Source of the DNA: Streptomyces sp. SCSIO 30461
Lineage (GTDB): Bacteria > Actinomycetota > Actinomycetes > Streptomycetales > Streptomycetaceae
Length of the DNA: 64,000 bases
Direction of reading: 5' to 3'
Assembly (NCBI RefSeq): GCF_037023745.1
Contig: NZ_CP146101.1
Span: forward strand, 7,110,001-7,174,000
Positions 19,353 to 29,573 of the stretch are shown here, piece after piece (the stretch's first letter is position 1; the number at the start of each line of letters is the position of its first letter). The notes under the pieces were generated by a model. That model searched no databases and was not told the DNA's origin. It saw nothing but the letters and a program-made list of their open reading frames with translations. Made by a program: the position numbers and the translations under genes.

Positions 19353-20728
19353 CGACGCCCGCGTCGCCGACGGATCCTTCCTCGCCGTCCAGCACCCTTC
19401 CGGCGCCGGCCGCGGGATCTCCGGCGTCACCGTCGTACCGTGTCTGGGCGCTGCCCGGCATTCCGGAAGTGCGGGCCGGCGATGACGTCGCCAAGCTGAT
19501 CGCGGCCACCGAACCGGGCCTGGCCGACGGTGACGTGCTGCTCGTCACCTCCAAGATCGTGAGCAAGGCGGAGGGCCGCGTCCTCGCCGCCGGCGACCGG
19601 GAGGCCGCGATCGACGCGGAGACCGTCCGGGTCGTAGCGCGCCGCGGAGGCCTTCGCATCGTGCAGAACCGGCAGGGCCTGATCATGGCCGCGGCCGGGG
19701 TCGACGCCTCCAACACCCCCTCCGGAACGGTACTGCTGCTGCCCGATGACCCGGATGCCTCCGCCGAGCGCATCCGGGAGGGGCTGCGGGACACCCTCGG
19801 GGTCGAGGTCGGTGTCGTCATCACCGACACCTTCGGGCGGCCTTGGCGCACCGGGCTCACCGATGTCGCCATCGGAGCGGCGGGCGTACGGGTGCTCGAC
19901 GACCTGCGCGGCGGAGTCGACGCCCATGGGAACCCGCTGAGTGCCACGGTGGTCGCCACGGCCGACGAACTGGCCTCGGCCGGTGACCTGGTCAAGGGCA
20001 AGACCGCCGGATTGCCGGTGGCCGTGGTGCGCGGGCTCCGGCATGTGGTGGCGGGGCACGGCGAACGGGCCGAAGGTGCACGGGCGCTGGTGCGGGTCGC
20101 CGCCGACGACATGTTCCGACTCGGCACGTCGGAGGCCGTGCGGGAAGCGGTCACACTGCGCCGGACCGTACGGGCCTTCACGGACGAACCGGTGGATCCC
20201 GGCTCCGTGCGGCGGGCGGTCGCCGCCGCAGTGACCGCTCCGGCACCCCATCACACGACACCCTGGCGCTTCGTGCTGCTGGAGTCCGCCGAGGCGCGGG
20301 AACGGCTGCTCGACGCGATGCGGGACGCCTGGATCGCGGATCTGCGACGGGACGGCAAGTCGGAGGAGTCGATCGCCGGGCGGATCAAGCGCGGCGATGT
20401 GCTGCGCCGTGCTCCGTACCTGGTGGTGCCGTGCCTGGTGATGGACGGCTCGCACACCTACGGCGACGAGCGCCGGGACACGGCGGAACGCGAGATGTTC
20501 GTCGTCGCGACCGGTGCCGGGGTGCAGAACTTCCTGGTGGCGCTCGCTGGCGAGGGCCTCGGCTCGGCGTGGGTGTCATCGACGATGTTCTGCCGCGAAG
20601 TGGTGCGTGAGGTGCTCGACCTGCCCGCGCACTGGGACCCGATGGGCGCGGTGGCCGTGGGACGTGCGGCGGAGCCGCCGAAGGACAGGCCGGGGCGCGA
20701 CGCGGAGATGTTCATCAGCGTGCGGTGA
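19349..20728 (+). CDS. fbiB: bifunctional coenzyme F420-0:L-glutamate ligase / nitroreductase-family protein
   Basis: A 459-residue two-domain FbiB. Residues about 30-250 are the F420-0:gamma-glutamyl ligase ([50 protein letters not shown]). Residues about 270-459 are an FMN nitroreductase-like fold ([41 protein letters not shown]), which in mycobacteria reduces dehydro-F420-0 and aids polyglutamylation. ATG 19349 overlaps the fbiA stop, so the genes are coupled. The N-terminal 28 residues are a Pro/Ser/Ala extension. Confidence 0.95.
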   Translation: MTTPASPTDPSSPSSTLPAPAAGSPASPSYRVWALPGIPEVRAGDDVAKLIAATEPGLADGDVLLVTSKIVSKAEGRVLAAGDREAAIDAETVRVVARRGGLRIVQNRQGLIMAAAGVDASNTPSGTVLLLPDDPDASAERIREGLRDTLGVEVGVVITDTFGRPWRTGLTDVAIGAAGVRVLDDLRGGVDAHGNPLSATVVATADELASAGDLVKGKTAGLPVAVVRGLRHVVAGHGERAEGARALVRVAADDMFRLGTSEAVREAVTLRRTVRAFTDEPVDPGSVRRAVAAAVTAPAPHHTTPWRFVLLESAEARERLLDAMRDAWIADLRRDGKSEESIAGRIKRGDVLRRAPYLVVPCLVMDGSHTYGDERRDTAEREMFVVATGAGVQNFLVALAGEGLGSAWVSSTMFCREVVREVLDLPAHWDPMGAVAVGRAAEPPKDRPGRDAEMFISVR

Positions 20729-20819
20729 GGTCCCCGCGGCCGGGTTCACCGGCTCAGCCGCCGTCGTGGCCGGCATCGGACCGCTGCCATGACCGGGACC
20801 AGGGCTGTCGTGACCGGCG

Positions 20820-21884
20820 TCAGAGGGGCCCGATGTCCCCGCGCGGCATCCTCGGCTGCCGGCGCGCCGGGGTGCGCCCGCTCAGCAGGATCAGCCGGGT
20901 GGCGCGGTGCCGCTGGCCCGCGTACGGCTCCAGCAGCGCAAGCATCGCGGCATCGTCGGCGTCCCGGTCGCCGGCGAGAGCGTGGCCGACGATACCGGGA
21001 AGGTGCAGGTCCCCGACGGTGACGGCGTCGGGTGCGCCGTTGCTGCGCTGGATGGTCTCGGCACTGGTCCAGGGGCCGATGCCGGGGATCAGCTCCAGTC
21101 GGGCCTGGGCCTGCTCCGGAGGCATCGCGGCGGCCTCCTCCATACGCCGGGCGACCCGTACGGCACGCAGGATGGTGGCGGCGCGCTTGTCGTCCACACC
21201 CGCGCGGTGCCACTCCCAGGACGGGATGAGGGCCCAGGTACGCGGCTGCGGCATCACGGCCATGCGGTCGGGCGCGGGTCCCGGTGCGGGCTCACCGTAC
21301 TTCCGTACGAGCAGCCGCCAGGCACGGTAGGCCTCGTCGGCGGTGACCTTCTGCTCCAGGATCGACGGGATCAGGGATTCCATGACCAGGCCCGTGGCGG
21401 TCAGCCGCAGCCCCGGGCGGCGGTGTCGGCTGACCGCGACAAGGCGGTGGCGCGGCTCGAAGGCGTCAGGGTCGTCGGAACCGCCGAGCAGGGCGGGGAG
21501 CTGTTCCAGCAGCCATTCGGCTCCCGGACCCCAGGCTTCGGCGCGCACCGCGCCGTCACGGGCGGCGACCCGCAGGGTGCCGGGACCCGCCGGGGTGAGG
21601 CTGGCACGCCACACCGACCCGTCAGGTGTGGTGCGGAACGTGGGATCGGCGGGGCCGCGGCGCAGCGGGCCGAGCACCAGTCCGAGGTCGAGCGGGCCGG
21701 GCGGCACATAGCGCCGCTCCCGGCCTCCTGACGCCGATGTTCCGGAACCCGAACTCGGGCAGCACCCCGATTCCGACGATGCCCCTGGCCCGGCTCCCGT
21801 AGCCCTGGCCGTCGGCACCGCCACCTCGCCACCGCGCGTGGTGGCGCGGGTGACGGGGGTACGGGGGGCGAAACGTCCAGCCAC
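20820..21884 (-). CDS. DNA-3-methyladenine glycosylase (AlkA-like, HhH-GPD)
   Basis: A 354-residue base-excision repair glycosylase. The helix-hairpin-helix GPD region is LELIPGIGPWTSAETIQRSN followed by DAVTVGDLHLPG with the catalytic Asp. TGLVMESLIPSILEQKVTADEAYRAW is the AlkA-family helical core, and the N-terminal beta half reads PTFRTTPDGSVWRASLTPAG. The start is GTG 21884 (VAGRFAPRTP) with GAGG 10 bases upstream; the frame is open to 21992 without a better site. It is convergent with fbiB. Confidence 0.88.
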   Translation of the reverse strand: MAGRFAPRTPVTRATTRGGEVAVPTARATGAGPGASSESGCCPSSGSGTSASGGRERRYVPPGPLDLGLVLGPLRRGPADPTFRTTPDGSVWRASLTPAGPGTLRVAARDGAVRAEAWGPGAEWLLEQLPALLGGSDDPDAFEPRHRLVAVSRHRRPGLRLTATGLVMESLIPSILEQKVTADEAYRAWRLLVRKYGEPAPGPAPDRMAVMPQPRTWALIPSWEWHRAGVDDKRAATILRAVRVARRMEEAAAMPPEQAQARLELIPGIGPWTSAETIQRSNGAPDAVTVGDLHLPGIVGHALAGDRDADDAAMLALLEPYAGQRHRATRLILLSGRTPARRQPRMPRGDIGPL

Positions 21885-21937
21885 GGATCGGGTCCTCGGG
21901 GCGTCGGGTCTGCTGGGCTGTCGGGCTTCCTTCGAGG

Positions 21938-23029
21938 CTACTGGTCCGAGGAGAAGCGGACCGCGCCCGCGGGCAGTGTGGTGTCGCACCACACCCGCAC
22001 GCCCTCGCGCAGTTCGTTGTCCGGACCGATGACCGCACCGTCCCCGACGACCACGCCGGACAGCACCGAGCGGGCGCCCACCCGCGCTCCGGCGCCGATC
22101 AGCGAGTCCGTGACGACCGCCCCCGCTTCGATGACGGCGCCGTCCAGGATCGTGCTGCCGCTGACCCGCGTGCCTTCGCCGACGGACGCGCCGTCGCCGA
22201 CGACCGTGCCACCGGTGAGTTTGGCGTCCGACGCGACGGTGGCCGTGGGCAGCACCAGCCGCTCACCGTGACGTCCGGGAACTGCGGGAGACGGGGCACT
22301 GCCGAGCACCAGATCGGCGGAGCCTCGTACGAACGCCTGAGGGGTTCCCAGGTCCAGCCAGTACGTGGAGTCGACCATGCCCTGCAGATGCGCCCCCGCC
22401 GCCAGCAGCTCGGGGAAGGTCTCACGTTCGACGGAGACCGGGCGGCCGGTCGGGATGCCGTCGATGACCGAACGGCGGAAGACATAGGCACCCGCGTTGA
22501 TCTGGTCGGTGACGATCTCCTCGGGCGTCTGCGGCTTCTCAAGGAAGGCCGTCACCCGCCCCTGCCCGTCCGTGGGGACCAGGCCGAAGGCCCTCGGGTC
22601 GGCGACCCGGGTCAGATGGAGTGAGACATCCGCCCCGGTGCGCTCGTGAGTGTCCACCAGAGCCCTGATGTCGAGCCCGGTGAGGATGTCCCCGTTGAAG
22701 ATCAGCACCGGCTCGTCGGGGCCGGACCGCAGCCGCGAGGCCACGTTCCGGATCGCTCCGCCGGTGCCGAGGGGCTCCACCTCGGTCACGTACTCCAGTT
22801 CAATGCCCATGGACGAGCCGTCGCCGAAGTACGGCTCGAAGACCTCCGCGAGGTACGACGTGGCGAGCACGATGTGCTCGACGCCGGCCGCGCGCGCCCT
22901 GGCAAGCTGATGGGTCAGGAACGGCACTCCGGCCGCCGGAACCATGGGCTTGGGCGTGTTCACGGTGAGCGGGCGCAGCCGGGTGCCTTTGCCGCCGACC
23001 AGGAGGATCGCTTCTTGGGCCTGGGTCAA
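21938..23029 (-). CDS. mannose-1-phosphate guanylyltransferase / sugar nucleotidyltransferase
   Basis: A 363-residue NDP-sugar pyrophosphorylase. The signature ILLVGGKGTRLRPLT and NTPKPMVPAAGVP form the nucleotide loop and catalytic lysine, and LIFNGDILTGLD is the metal-binding Asp region. From about residue 255 a left-handed beta-helix shows hexapeptide repeats (ASVGEGTRVSGSTILDGAVI, AVVTDSLIGAGARVGARSV). By synteny with Rv3264c and with manA/manB nearby the likely substrates are GTP and mannose-1-phosphate; glucose-1-phosphate thymidylyltransferase activity cannot be excluded from sequence. Confidence 0.88.
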   Translation of the reverse strand: MTQAQEAILLVGGKGTRLRPLTVNTPKPMVPAAGVPFLTHQLARARAAGVEHIVLATSYLAEVFEPYFGDGSSMGIELEYVTEVEPLGTGGAIRNVASRLRSGPDEPVLIFNGDILTGLDIRALVDTHERTGADVSLHLTRVADPRAFGLVPTDGQGRVTAFLEKPQTPEEIVTDQINAGAYVFRRSVIDGIPTGRPVSVERETFPELLAAGAHLQGMVDSTYWLDLGTPQAFVRGSADLVLGSAPSPAVPGRHGERLVLPTATVASDAKLTGGTVVGDGASVGEGTRVSGSTILDGAVIEAGAVVTDSLIGAGARVGARSVLSGVVVGDGAVIGPDNELREGVRVWCDTTLPAGAVRFSSDQ

Positions 23030-23241
23030 TTGCCTTCTCTGCTTCCTGTTCCTGCTGGGGCTGGGGCTGTTCGTGCGTATGACCCGTCAGTGTATGCAGC
23101 CTGTTCGTACATATGTGTGCGGCGGTGCGGTGATACGCGTACGGACGTACGAGCGAACGACCCAGCAGGCGTACTGAGGTGCGATTCTGCGGTTCTACGG
23201 GGTGCCCTGGCGCCTCCGGCAGCTCAGAGGTCGCAGGCGGC

Positions 23242-24873
23242 TCAGCGCCCCTGAAGCCTCGCCGCCGTGGTGCGCACCGTGGCGAGCTTGCTGTAGAGCC
23301 GGGCGCCGGGGCAGTCCGTGGCGAACCCGTCGCGGTGCCCTGAGATGACGTTGAGCTTGGCCTTGGTGCCCTTCGGGAATTTGTTGCCGCCACCCGACGT
23401 GAGCAGTGTCGTGCCCTTGGGGTTCGCCCCGAACAGCCCCAGCTTCCAGGCGGTGAGCCGGGCGATCGCGTTCACCGAGGCGGTGGACGGCTGGGCCGAG
23501 CTGAAGGTGCCGATGACCGCGATGCCCATGCTGTCGGTGTTGAACCCGAGCGTGTGCGCGCCCATGACCGCCTTGGTCACACCACCGGCGCGCCCCTCGT
23601 AGATGTTTCCGCACTTGTCGATCACGAAGTTGTAGCCGATGTCCCGCCAGCCGCTGCTGACCACGTGGTAGCGGTAGATCCCGCGGATGACGGAGGGCGC
23701 CTGGGCACAGGTGTACGTGTTGCCTGTCGCAGTGTGGTGCACAAACGCCGCTTTGACTGTTTTCGAGTAGATGAACTGCGGTTCCCGGAGCGACTCGTCC
23801 GCTCCCCAGCCCTTGCGGGTGACGATGGCGGGACGCGGGCCGATATAGGTCTTGAGCACGCTCGCGTCTTCCAGGGCCCCGGCTTCGCTCTGCGTCCCGT
23901 CCTTGTCCAGAGCGGGAATCAGATCGGCGCCCAGCGGCGCGAGATCGGCGTTGACGGCGGTGGCGGCTGCTGCTGCGGGCGACATCGCCGCGAGCCGGGC
24001 GGCCTCGGCGGCGGCCTCCTGGCCGGGCACCGCGAGCTCCTCCTCACCGGCGAGGGGATCCAACAGCGACTCGACCACGGTCTCGGGGAGGGGCGCTACG
24101 GCCGAGGGGTTACCGGGCTGCGTCGCGGGGTTGCCGGGCTGTGCTGCGGGAATGCCCGGCTGCACCGCGGGACCGCCGGGCCGTGTGGCGGATACGGTGC
24201 CGTCCCCCGGCGCCGGACCGACCGAGCCGCCCGCCCCCTGCGCCCTCTCCGCAGCCGCCGCCGTCTCCGGCCCCTGCCCCGGGTCGACGAGCTCCACGCG
24301 CAATCCCGACGGCAGTGCCGGCGACCGGTCACGCAGCGTCCCGGCGACGGCCCCGACATCCGCCGCTCCGGAGGCGCTCCGCTCCGGAATCACCCGGACC
24401 TCCACGCCGTCCGAAGCACCGACCCACAGCGGCGCCGTCGCTCCGTGGACCCGGCCGCCTCCGGCTCGCTCCATCGAGCCCGGGTCGGCACCGTGCTGGT
24501 GGTCGTCCGCTTCGAGCGCCTGCCACCCGGTCCATGAACCGGATCCCACGGCCCGGGTGCGGACCTGGACCGCACCGTGCAGCACCACGTCGGGGTCGTC
24601 CCAGACCACCCCGAGCAGCGAGAACGGCTGGACATCGCTCGGCGCGAGACCCTGCGCCTCGGCTGTGTCACCCGCCCGCTCCACACCGGGGATACGGGAC
24701 AGCGGCAGGGACTGGGTGGAGCCCAGCGGCTCCGACAGCGGCAGGTCGGACGCAGCGGCGGCAGCCGTACCCGACTCCAGCACGAGAACGGGAAGCACGA
24801 GCGCGGCGGTGCACGCGACGCTGATCGAGGAAGCAAGGAAGGCACGCATGAGCACGATCTTTGAGCGCGTCAC
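23242..24873 (-). CDS. secreted N-acetylmuramoyl-L-alanine amidase (PGRP/amidase_2 domain)
   Basis: A 543-residue peptidoglycan hydrolase. I take GTG 24873 (VTRSKIVLMRAFLASSIS), with GAGGG just upstream; ATG 24849 is the alternative. The signal peptide is followed by a beta-rich region, a Pro/Gly/Gln linker with repeated QPGNPATQPGNP, and at about residues 370-540 the PGRP domain: KAAFVHHTATGNTYTC, YHVVSSGWRDIGYNFVID, GRAGGV, and GHRDGFATDCPGARLY. The zinc ligands His, His and Cys are all present, so it should cleave the glycan-peptide amide bond. It is divergent from TIGR03089 and upstream of the LCP cluster. Confidence 0.9.
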   Translation of the reverse strand: MTRSKIVLMRAFLASSISVACTAALVLPVLVLESGTAAAAASDLPLSEPLGSTQSLPLSRIPGVERAGDTAEAQGLAPSDVQPFSLLGVVWDDPDVVLHGAVQVRTRAVGSGSWTGWQALEADDHQHGADPGSMERAGGGRVHGATAPLWVGASDGVEVRVIPERSASGAADVGAVAGTLRDRSPALPSGLRVELVDPGQGPETAAAAERAQGAGGSVGPAPGDGTVSATRPGGPAVQPGIPAAQPGNPATQPGNPSAVAPLPETVVESLLDPLAGEEELAVPGQEAAAEAARLAAMSPAAAAATAVNADLAPLGADLIPALDKDGTQSEAGALEDASVLKTYIGPRPAIVTRKGWGADESLREPQFIYSKTVKAAFVHHTATGNTYTCAQAPSVIRGIYRYHVVSSGWRDIGYNFVIDKCGNIYEGRAGGVTKAVMGAHTLGFNTDSMGIAVIGTFSSAQPSTASVNAIARLTAWKLGLFGANPKGTTLLTSGGGNKFPKGTKAKLNVISGHRDGFATDCPGARLYSKLATVRTTAARLQGR

Positions 24874-24976
24874 CCGCCCTCGCCGCCCGGGAAAATGACG
24901 GATCGTTGGCCCGACCGTGGGCGTCGTCGCCATGAAGGCCGGGCCCTCCCCGACGGCGCGGCGTACCCTTGCGCGG

Positions 24977-25732
24977 GTGAACCCCAGCGACCGCACCCCC
25001 GCCGACCTGCTGCGATCCGCCTTCAAGGCCGACCAGGCACGCCCCTTGGTCACCTTCTACGACGACGCCACCGGTGAACGCGTCGAATTGTCCGTCGCGA
25101 CCTTCGCCAATTGGGTGGCCAAGACGGCCAACCTGCTCCAGGACGGGCTCTCCGCCGAACCCGGCCAGCGGGTGGCGCTGCTGCTGCCAGCGCACTGGCA
25201 GAGCGCGGTATGGCTACTCGCCTGTGCTTCCGTCGGCGTGGTGGCGGACGTGGGCGGCGCGCCCGAGACGGCCGATCTGGTGGTGAGCGGCCCCGAGACG
25301 CTGGACGCGGCCCGCGCCTGCCCCGGGGAACGGGTGGCTCTCGCGCTGCGCCCGCTCGGCGGCCGGTTCCCGCAGCCGCCCAAGGGCTTCACCGACTACG
25401 CGGTGGAGGTCCCCGGCATGGCCGACCTCTTCCATCCTTACGAGCCGGTCGACCCGGACGCACCCGCGCTCGCCGTCGCCGGCGGTGCGGAACTGACAGG
25501 CGCCCGGCTCGTGGAGCGCGCCCGGACGGATGCCGGACGGCTCGGCCTGACCGCCGGCTCCCGACTGCTGTCCGGACAGGCGTACGACACCTGGGAGGGA
25601 CTGTCCCACGGTCTGTACGCACCGCTCGCCGCAGGCGGCTCGGTGGTCCTGTGCCGCAACCTGGACCAGTTGTCCCCGGAGGAGCTGGAGAAGCGCGTGG
25701 AGAGCGAGCGGGTCACCCACCGCGCCCTGTGA
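24977..25732 (+). CDS. TIGR03089 family protein
   Basis: A 251-residue actinobacterial family that resembles the N-terminal part of AMP-forming acyl/acetyl-CoA synthetases (PLVTFYDDATGERVELS, FANWVAKTANLLQDGL, GQRVALLLPAHWQSAVWLLA), but it lacks the ATP/AMP-binding TSGTTG loop and the whole C-terminal domain, so it is unlikely to be a ligase. Its function is unknown; Rv3268, next to the LCP gene Rv3267, is the mycobacterial equivalent. Start GTG 24977 has TACCCT seven bases upstream and no ribosome site, pointing to a leaderless mRNA. Confidence 0.82.
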   Translation: MNPSDRTPADLLRSAFKADQARPLVTFYDDATGERVELSVATFANWVAKTANLLQDGLSAEPGQRVALLLPAHWQSAVWLLACASVGVVADVGGAPETADLVVSGPETLDAARACPGERVALALRPLGGRFPQPPKGFTDYAVEVPGMADLFHPYEPVDPDAPALAVAGGAELTGARLVERARTDAGRLGLTAGSRLLSGQAYDTWEGLSHGLYAPLAAGGSVVLCRNLDQLSPEELEKRVESERVTHRAL

Positions 25733-25851
25733 GGCGCACCGGGTCCACCCGTACGGCGCACCGGCCCCCCGGGCCCACAGGCCGGAGCGCCGGGTCCGGG
25801 ACATGATCGGCGGTACGTACGTACGGAGAACGACCGCGAGGATGGTCCCAC

Positions 25852-27525
25852 GTGACGGACAGCGCCGGCCCGCCCACCGAACCGGAGGACGACAAGTCGG
25901 CCGCGGCTGCCGCGGACGGCTCGACCCGCCCTGCCGCGGACGGCTCCGGACCCGTCCCGCCGGCACCGCCGGCAGCTCCGCCACTGCCGGCACCGCTGGA
26001 GGCGGCCCCGGGAGTGCCGGGCATCCCACCGGTGGGGTCCGACCGCCCGGCCGAACCGCTGCTGGCGCCCCCGGTGCCGCTGTTCGGCCCATCGGACATC
26101 GCCCCGTCCGGATTCGGCACCGCCCGCGTCGGCCCTGGAGGCGCCGGGGCGGGGATCGGTTCGGCGCGTGTGGGCGCCGCCCGGATCAGGCGCCTGGGGA
26201 TCCGTCCGGCTGCTGGTCCCGGCCTCGGGGGTGACGACCACAGCGGATCCGGAGGTTCGGGCGGCTCGGGAGGGTCCGGAGGTTCGGGCGGCTCGGGAGG
26301 TTCGGGCGGCTCCGGAGGTTCGGGCGGCTCCGGAGGTTCGGGCGGCGACGGCTTCGGCGGGGCCGGGCATGAACCCGACCCCGGACCCGGCCCCCGCAGG
26401 CGCCATCGGCTGCGCTGGGCCGCCCTCAGCGTCTCCGTGGTCGTGCTCGCTGTCTCCTCCGTCAGCTGGTGGCTCTACCGGAAGCTCGACAGCAACATCA
26501 CCACCGACCTCACCGCGGCGGAGGAGCTGGCCCGCTACGAGAAGGAGCGACCGCTGTCCACCGCCCACGGCGCGCTCAATCTTCTGCTCATCGGCTCCGA
26601 CACCCGGGTCGGCTCCGGGAACCGCACGTACGGCAGGACCAAGGGCCAGCGGTCCGACACCACGATCCTGCTGCACCTGGCCCGGGACCGGCGCAGCGCG
26701 ACCGCCGTCTCCGTGCCCCGCGACCTGATGGTGACCATCCCGAGCTGCCGTACGCCCGGTGGCACCCGTACCGCCTACCAGGTCGCGCAGTTCAATTCGG
26801 CCTTCTCGCTCGGGGGCGCGGCCTGCACGATCCGCACGGTCGAGCGCCTCACCGGCATCCGCGTCGACCACCACATGGTGGTCGACTTCCGAGGTTTCAA
26901 GGACATGGTCGACGCTGTCGACGGGGTCACGATCTGCCTGAAGAAGCCCGTCGACGACCAGGACGCGCACCTCAAGCTGAAGGCGGGCAGGCAGACCCTC
27001 AACGGAGAGCAGGCCCTCGGCTTCGTACGTGCCCGCAAGACGCTCGGCAACGGAAGCGACACCGAACGCATGGGCAGGCAACAGCAGTTCCTCGGCGCCC
27101 TCGTCAACAAGGTGCAGAGCGACGGGGTACTGCTCAACCCGACGAAGCTCTACCCGGTGCTGGACGCGGCGACCAAGTCGATCACGACGGATCCGGGACT
27201 GAACTCGCTGAAGGACCTCTTCGACCTCACCAGGGCCCTGCGGAACGTGCCCATGAACCGGGTGCGGTTCCTGACCGTGCCGCGCCAGCCGTATGCGCAG
27301 GACCCCAACCGCGACGCACTGGTGGAGCCGAAGGCGAGTCAGCTCTTCGATCGGCTGCGCGAGGACCAGCCCGTGGTGGTCGCCCCCTCCAGGACATCGA
27401 GCACCGATCCGAGCGACTCGACCGCGGAGAGTGACCAGAATCAGGACGGTACGGGCTCCGCCGCCAACCCGAGCGCGACCCCGACATTCACCGGCAGCAG
27501 CGCCGCTTCCGGCGGCTGCGTGTGA
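25852..27525 (+). CDS. LCP (LytR-CpsA-Psr) family protein 1
   Basis: A 557-residue membrane-anchored LCP enzyme, GTG 25852 with GAGGA upstream. LCP proteins transfer undecaprenyl-linked glycopolymers to peptidoglycan outside the membrane. The long cytoplasmic N-terminus is Pro/Ala-rich and then a (GGS)n run (about 129-165), followed by one helix (LRWAALSVSVVVLAVSSVSWWL). The LCP domain shows LNLLLIGSDTRVGSGNRTYG, QRSDTTILLHLARD, VSVPRDLMVTIP, ERLTGIRVDHHMVVDFRGF and LGFVRARKTLG. It ends in a Ser/Thr/Asn tail without a LytR_C domain. First of five LCP genes. Confidence 0.92.
   Translation: MTDSAGPPTEPEDDKSAAAAADGSTRPAADGSGPVPPAPPAAPPLPAPLEAAPGVPGIPPVGSDRPAEPLLAPPVPLFGPSDIAPSGFGTARVGPGGAGAGIGSARVGAARIRRLGIRPAAGPGLGGDDHSGSGGSGGSGGSGGSGGSGGSGGSGGSGGSGGSGGDGFGGAGHEPDPGPGPRRRHRLRWAALSVSVVVLAVSSVSWWLYRKLDSNITTDLTAAEELARYEKERPLSTAHGALNLLLIGSDTRVGSGNRTYGRTKGQRSDTTILLHLARDRRSATAVSVPRDLMVTIPSCRTPGGTRTAYQVAQFNSAFSLGGAACTIRTVERLTGIRVDHHMVVDFRGFKDMVDAVDGVTICLKKPVDDQDAHLKLKAGRQTLNGEQALGFVRARKTLGNGSDTERMGRQQQFLGALVNKVQSDGVLLNPTKLYPVLDAATKSITTDPGLNSLKDLFDLTRALRNVPMNRVRFLTVPRQPYAQDPNRDALVEPKASQLFDRLREDQPVVVAPSRTSSTDPSDSTAESDQNQDGTGSAANPSATPTFTGSSAASGGCV
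26235..26348 (+). repeat. tandem repeat encoding (Gly-Gly-Ser)n in LCP protein 1
   Basis: About a dozen imperfect 9-bp units alternating GGAGGTTCG/GGCGGCTCC, in frame in LCP protein 1, encoding a flexible Gly-Gly-Ser linker just before the membrane helix. Likely length-variable between strains. Confidence 0.8.
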
Positions 27526-27772
27526 CATTTCGGCTGCCGCGAGTAAAGCGACAGCCAAGGCCTCACTCACCGTCTATGAGGTTTGGGCAAATTGCCCGGT
27601 TATAAGGTGCGTGGAATTTGTCACGGACGTCGCCCGGCGCTGAGCTGGGCGGATAGTGTGACGCGATCCGGTAAGCGAAAGCTGCGAAGTCACCGACAAC
27701 CGGATCGAGAAACCGAGCGTCTTCAGGGGGGAGAGACGCCTCGCGTGGCACCGACGGAGGACGCAAACAACC

Positions 27773-29542
27773 GTGGACGCGCAGAGCCGTGGCCGGGCGG
27801 ACGACATCGATCCCGCCGACCAGTGGGTACTGAACCCGCAGACGGGCAATTACGAATTGCGACTGGACCGCTCCGCAGGGCATTCGGTCGGCGCCCCCCG
27901 CTCCGACGGCGCTCCGTCGAGAGCCGGCGATCGTGTCGGCGCCACCCGCACCGCCACTTCCCGGACGGGCGCTCCCGGCAGGTCGGACGTCCCCGGGCAG
28001 CGGACCCGCCGGTCCGCCCGTGGCGCGGGCGCTCCGGGCGGCGCCGACGGCGGCACACACGCCGGTGGCCCCGGACGCCGCAAGCGCAAGCAGCGCAAGA
28101 GCCCCAAGAAGAAGGTGCTGCTGTGGACCGGCGGCACGCTCGCGCTGCTGATGGTCTGCACGGTCGGCGCCGGATACCTGTACTACGAGCACCTGAACTC
28201 CAACATCACATCCATCTCGGACGACGGGGCGGGCACCGGAGGCTTCAGTCCCGACCGGGCGATCAACATCCTGCTGATCGGCACGGACAAGCGCACCGGT
28301 GAGGGCAACAGCGGCTACGGCGACAAGGACAGCCCCGGCCACGCGGACACCACGGTGCTGCTGCATGTCTCCAAGGACCGTGGGAACGCGACCGCGTTGA
28401 GCATCCCCCGCGACCTGATCACGGACATCCCGAACTGCGAGACCACGCAGGAGGACGGCTCCGTCAAGGACATCCCCGGGTCGCAGGGCGTCCGGTTCAA
28501 TGTGAGCCTCGGCCAGTCCGGCCGCACCCCGAGCTGCACCATGCGCACGGTCACGAAGATCACCGGCATACAGCTCGACCACTTCATGGTGGCCGACTTC
28601 AACGCCGTGAAGACCCTGACGTCGGCCGTCGAAGGGGTGCCGATCTGCCTGGCGAAGCCGGTCAACGACAAGGAGTCCGGACTCGACCTGCCCGAGGGCG
28701 AGCACGTCATCGAGGGCGAGCAGGCGCTCGCGTTCGTCAGGACCCGGAAGTCCTTCGGGAACAGCGGCGACCTCGACCGCATCAAGGTGCAGCAGCAGTT
28801 CCTCAGCGGGCTGATGCGCAAGCTGAAGTCGAACGACACCCTCACCAGCCCCACCAAGCTGTTCAAGCTCGCGGAGGCCGGAACCAAGGCGCTGACCGTC
28901 GACAACAAGATCAGCGACATCGGCAGGCTCCGCGACCTCGGTCTGGAGCTCGGCAAGTTCGACATGAAGAACCTGTCGTTCACCACCGTGCCCGTCCTGG
29001 ACAACCCTGACGAGCCGGTGGGCCGCAAGGCGACCGTCGTCCTCAACGATTCCAAGGCGGAGGAGCTGTTCTCGGCGATCAAGAACGACGTCTCACTCAC
29101 CGAGGTCGAAGCGCAGAAGAAGAAGGCCGCCAAGACCAAGCAGGACGCGCTCCTCAAGGGAGAGCGGGCCGAGGCGTCGGACGTACGGGTCGATGTCTTC
29201 AACGGTGGCGGCCCGGCGGGCTCCGCCCAGCGGACCCTGGACTGGCTGCAGAACTCCGAAGGGGTCCTCAAGTCCAGCAACAAGGGCAACGCACCGACTG
29301 ATGTCGCAGCGACACAGCTGGCGTACGCGCCCAACCAGGCCGACCAGGCCCGCAAGCTCGCGGACCTGATGGGCCTGCCTGCCTCGGCGCTGAAGCCCGG
29401 CACCGAGGACGCCGTAGGCCTTGAGGCGATGACGCTGACCCTCGGTCCCGACTTCAAGGGCGCAGGGGTGCCCGTCAGTGGACCGGCGAAGGCGCCTCAG
29501 GTGGAGAAGGTCACGGCGGACAAACAAGTTTGCGCCCAGTGA
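27773..29542 (+). CDS. LCP family protein 2 with LytR_C domain
   Basis: A 589-residue LCP protein, GTG 27773 with GGAGG 12 bases upstream. The N-terminus carries a conserved lead (DPADQWVLNPQTGNYELRL) and then a basic stretch next to the single helix (KVLLWTGGTLALLMVCTVGAGYLYY). LCP motifs: INILLIGTDKRTGEGN, HADTTVLLHVSKDRG, LSIPRDLITDIP, GIQLDHFMVADFNAV, ALAFVRTRKSFG. A C-terminal LytR_C domain (VRVDVFNGGGPAGSAQRTLD to about residue 570) is present. The 247-base gap before it holds no gene. Confidence 0.92.
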   Translation: MDAQSRGRADDIDPADQWVLNPQTGNYELRLDRSAGHSVGAPRSDGAPSRAGDRVGATRTATSRTGAPGRSDVPGQRTRRSARGAGAPGGADGGTHAGGPGRRKRKQRKSPKKKVLLWTGGTLALLMVCTVGAGYLYYEHLNSNITSISDDGAGTGGFSPDRAINILLIGTDKRTGEGNSGYGDKDSPGHADTTVLLHVSKDRGNATALSIPRDLITDIPNCETTQEDGSVKDIPGSQGVRFNVSLGQSGRTPSCTMRTVTKITGIQLDHFMVADFNAVKTLTSAVEGVPICLAKPVNDKESGLDLPEGEHVIEGEQALAFVRTRKSFGNSGDLDRIKVQQQFLSGLMRKLKSNDTLTSPTKLFKLAEAGTKALTVDNKISDIGRLRDLGLELGKFDMKNLSFTTVPVLDNPDEPVGRKATVVLNDSKAEELFSAIKNDVSLTEVEAQKKKAAKTKQDALLKGERAEASDVRVDVFNGGGPAGSAQRTLDWLQNSEGVLKSSNKGNAPTDVAATQLAYAPNQADQARKLADLMGLPASALKPGTEDAVGLEAMTLTLGPDFKGAGVPVSGPAKAPQVEKVTADKQVCAQ

Positions 29543-29573
29543 GCCCGGACGACCGGGCCCCCTGGCGCCTGAC

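Noticed and set aside
26235..26348. CRISPR-like or non-coding repeat array
   Set aside because: The 9-bp units are in frame within an LCP gene and encode Gly-Gly-Ser; no spacers.
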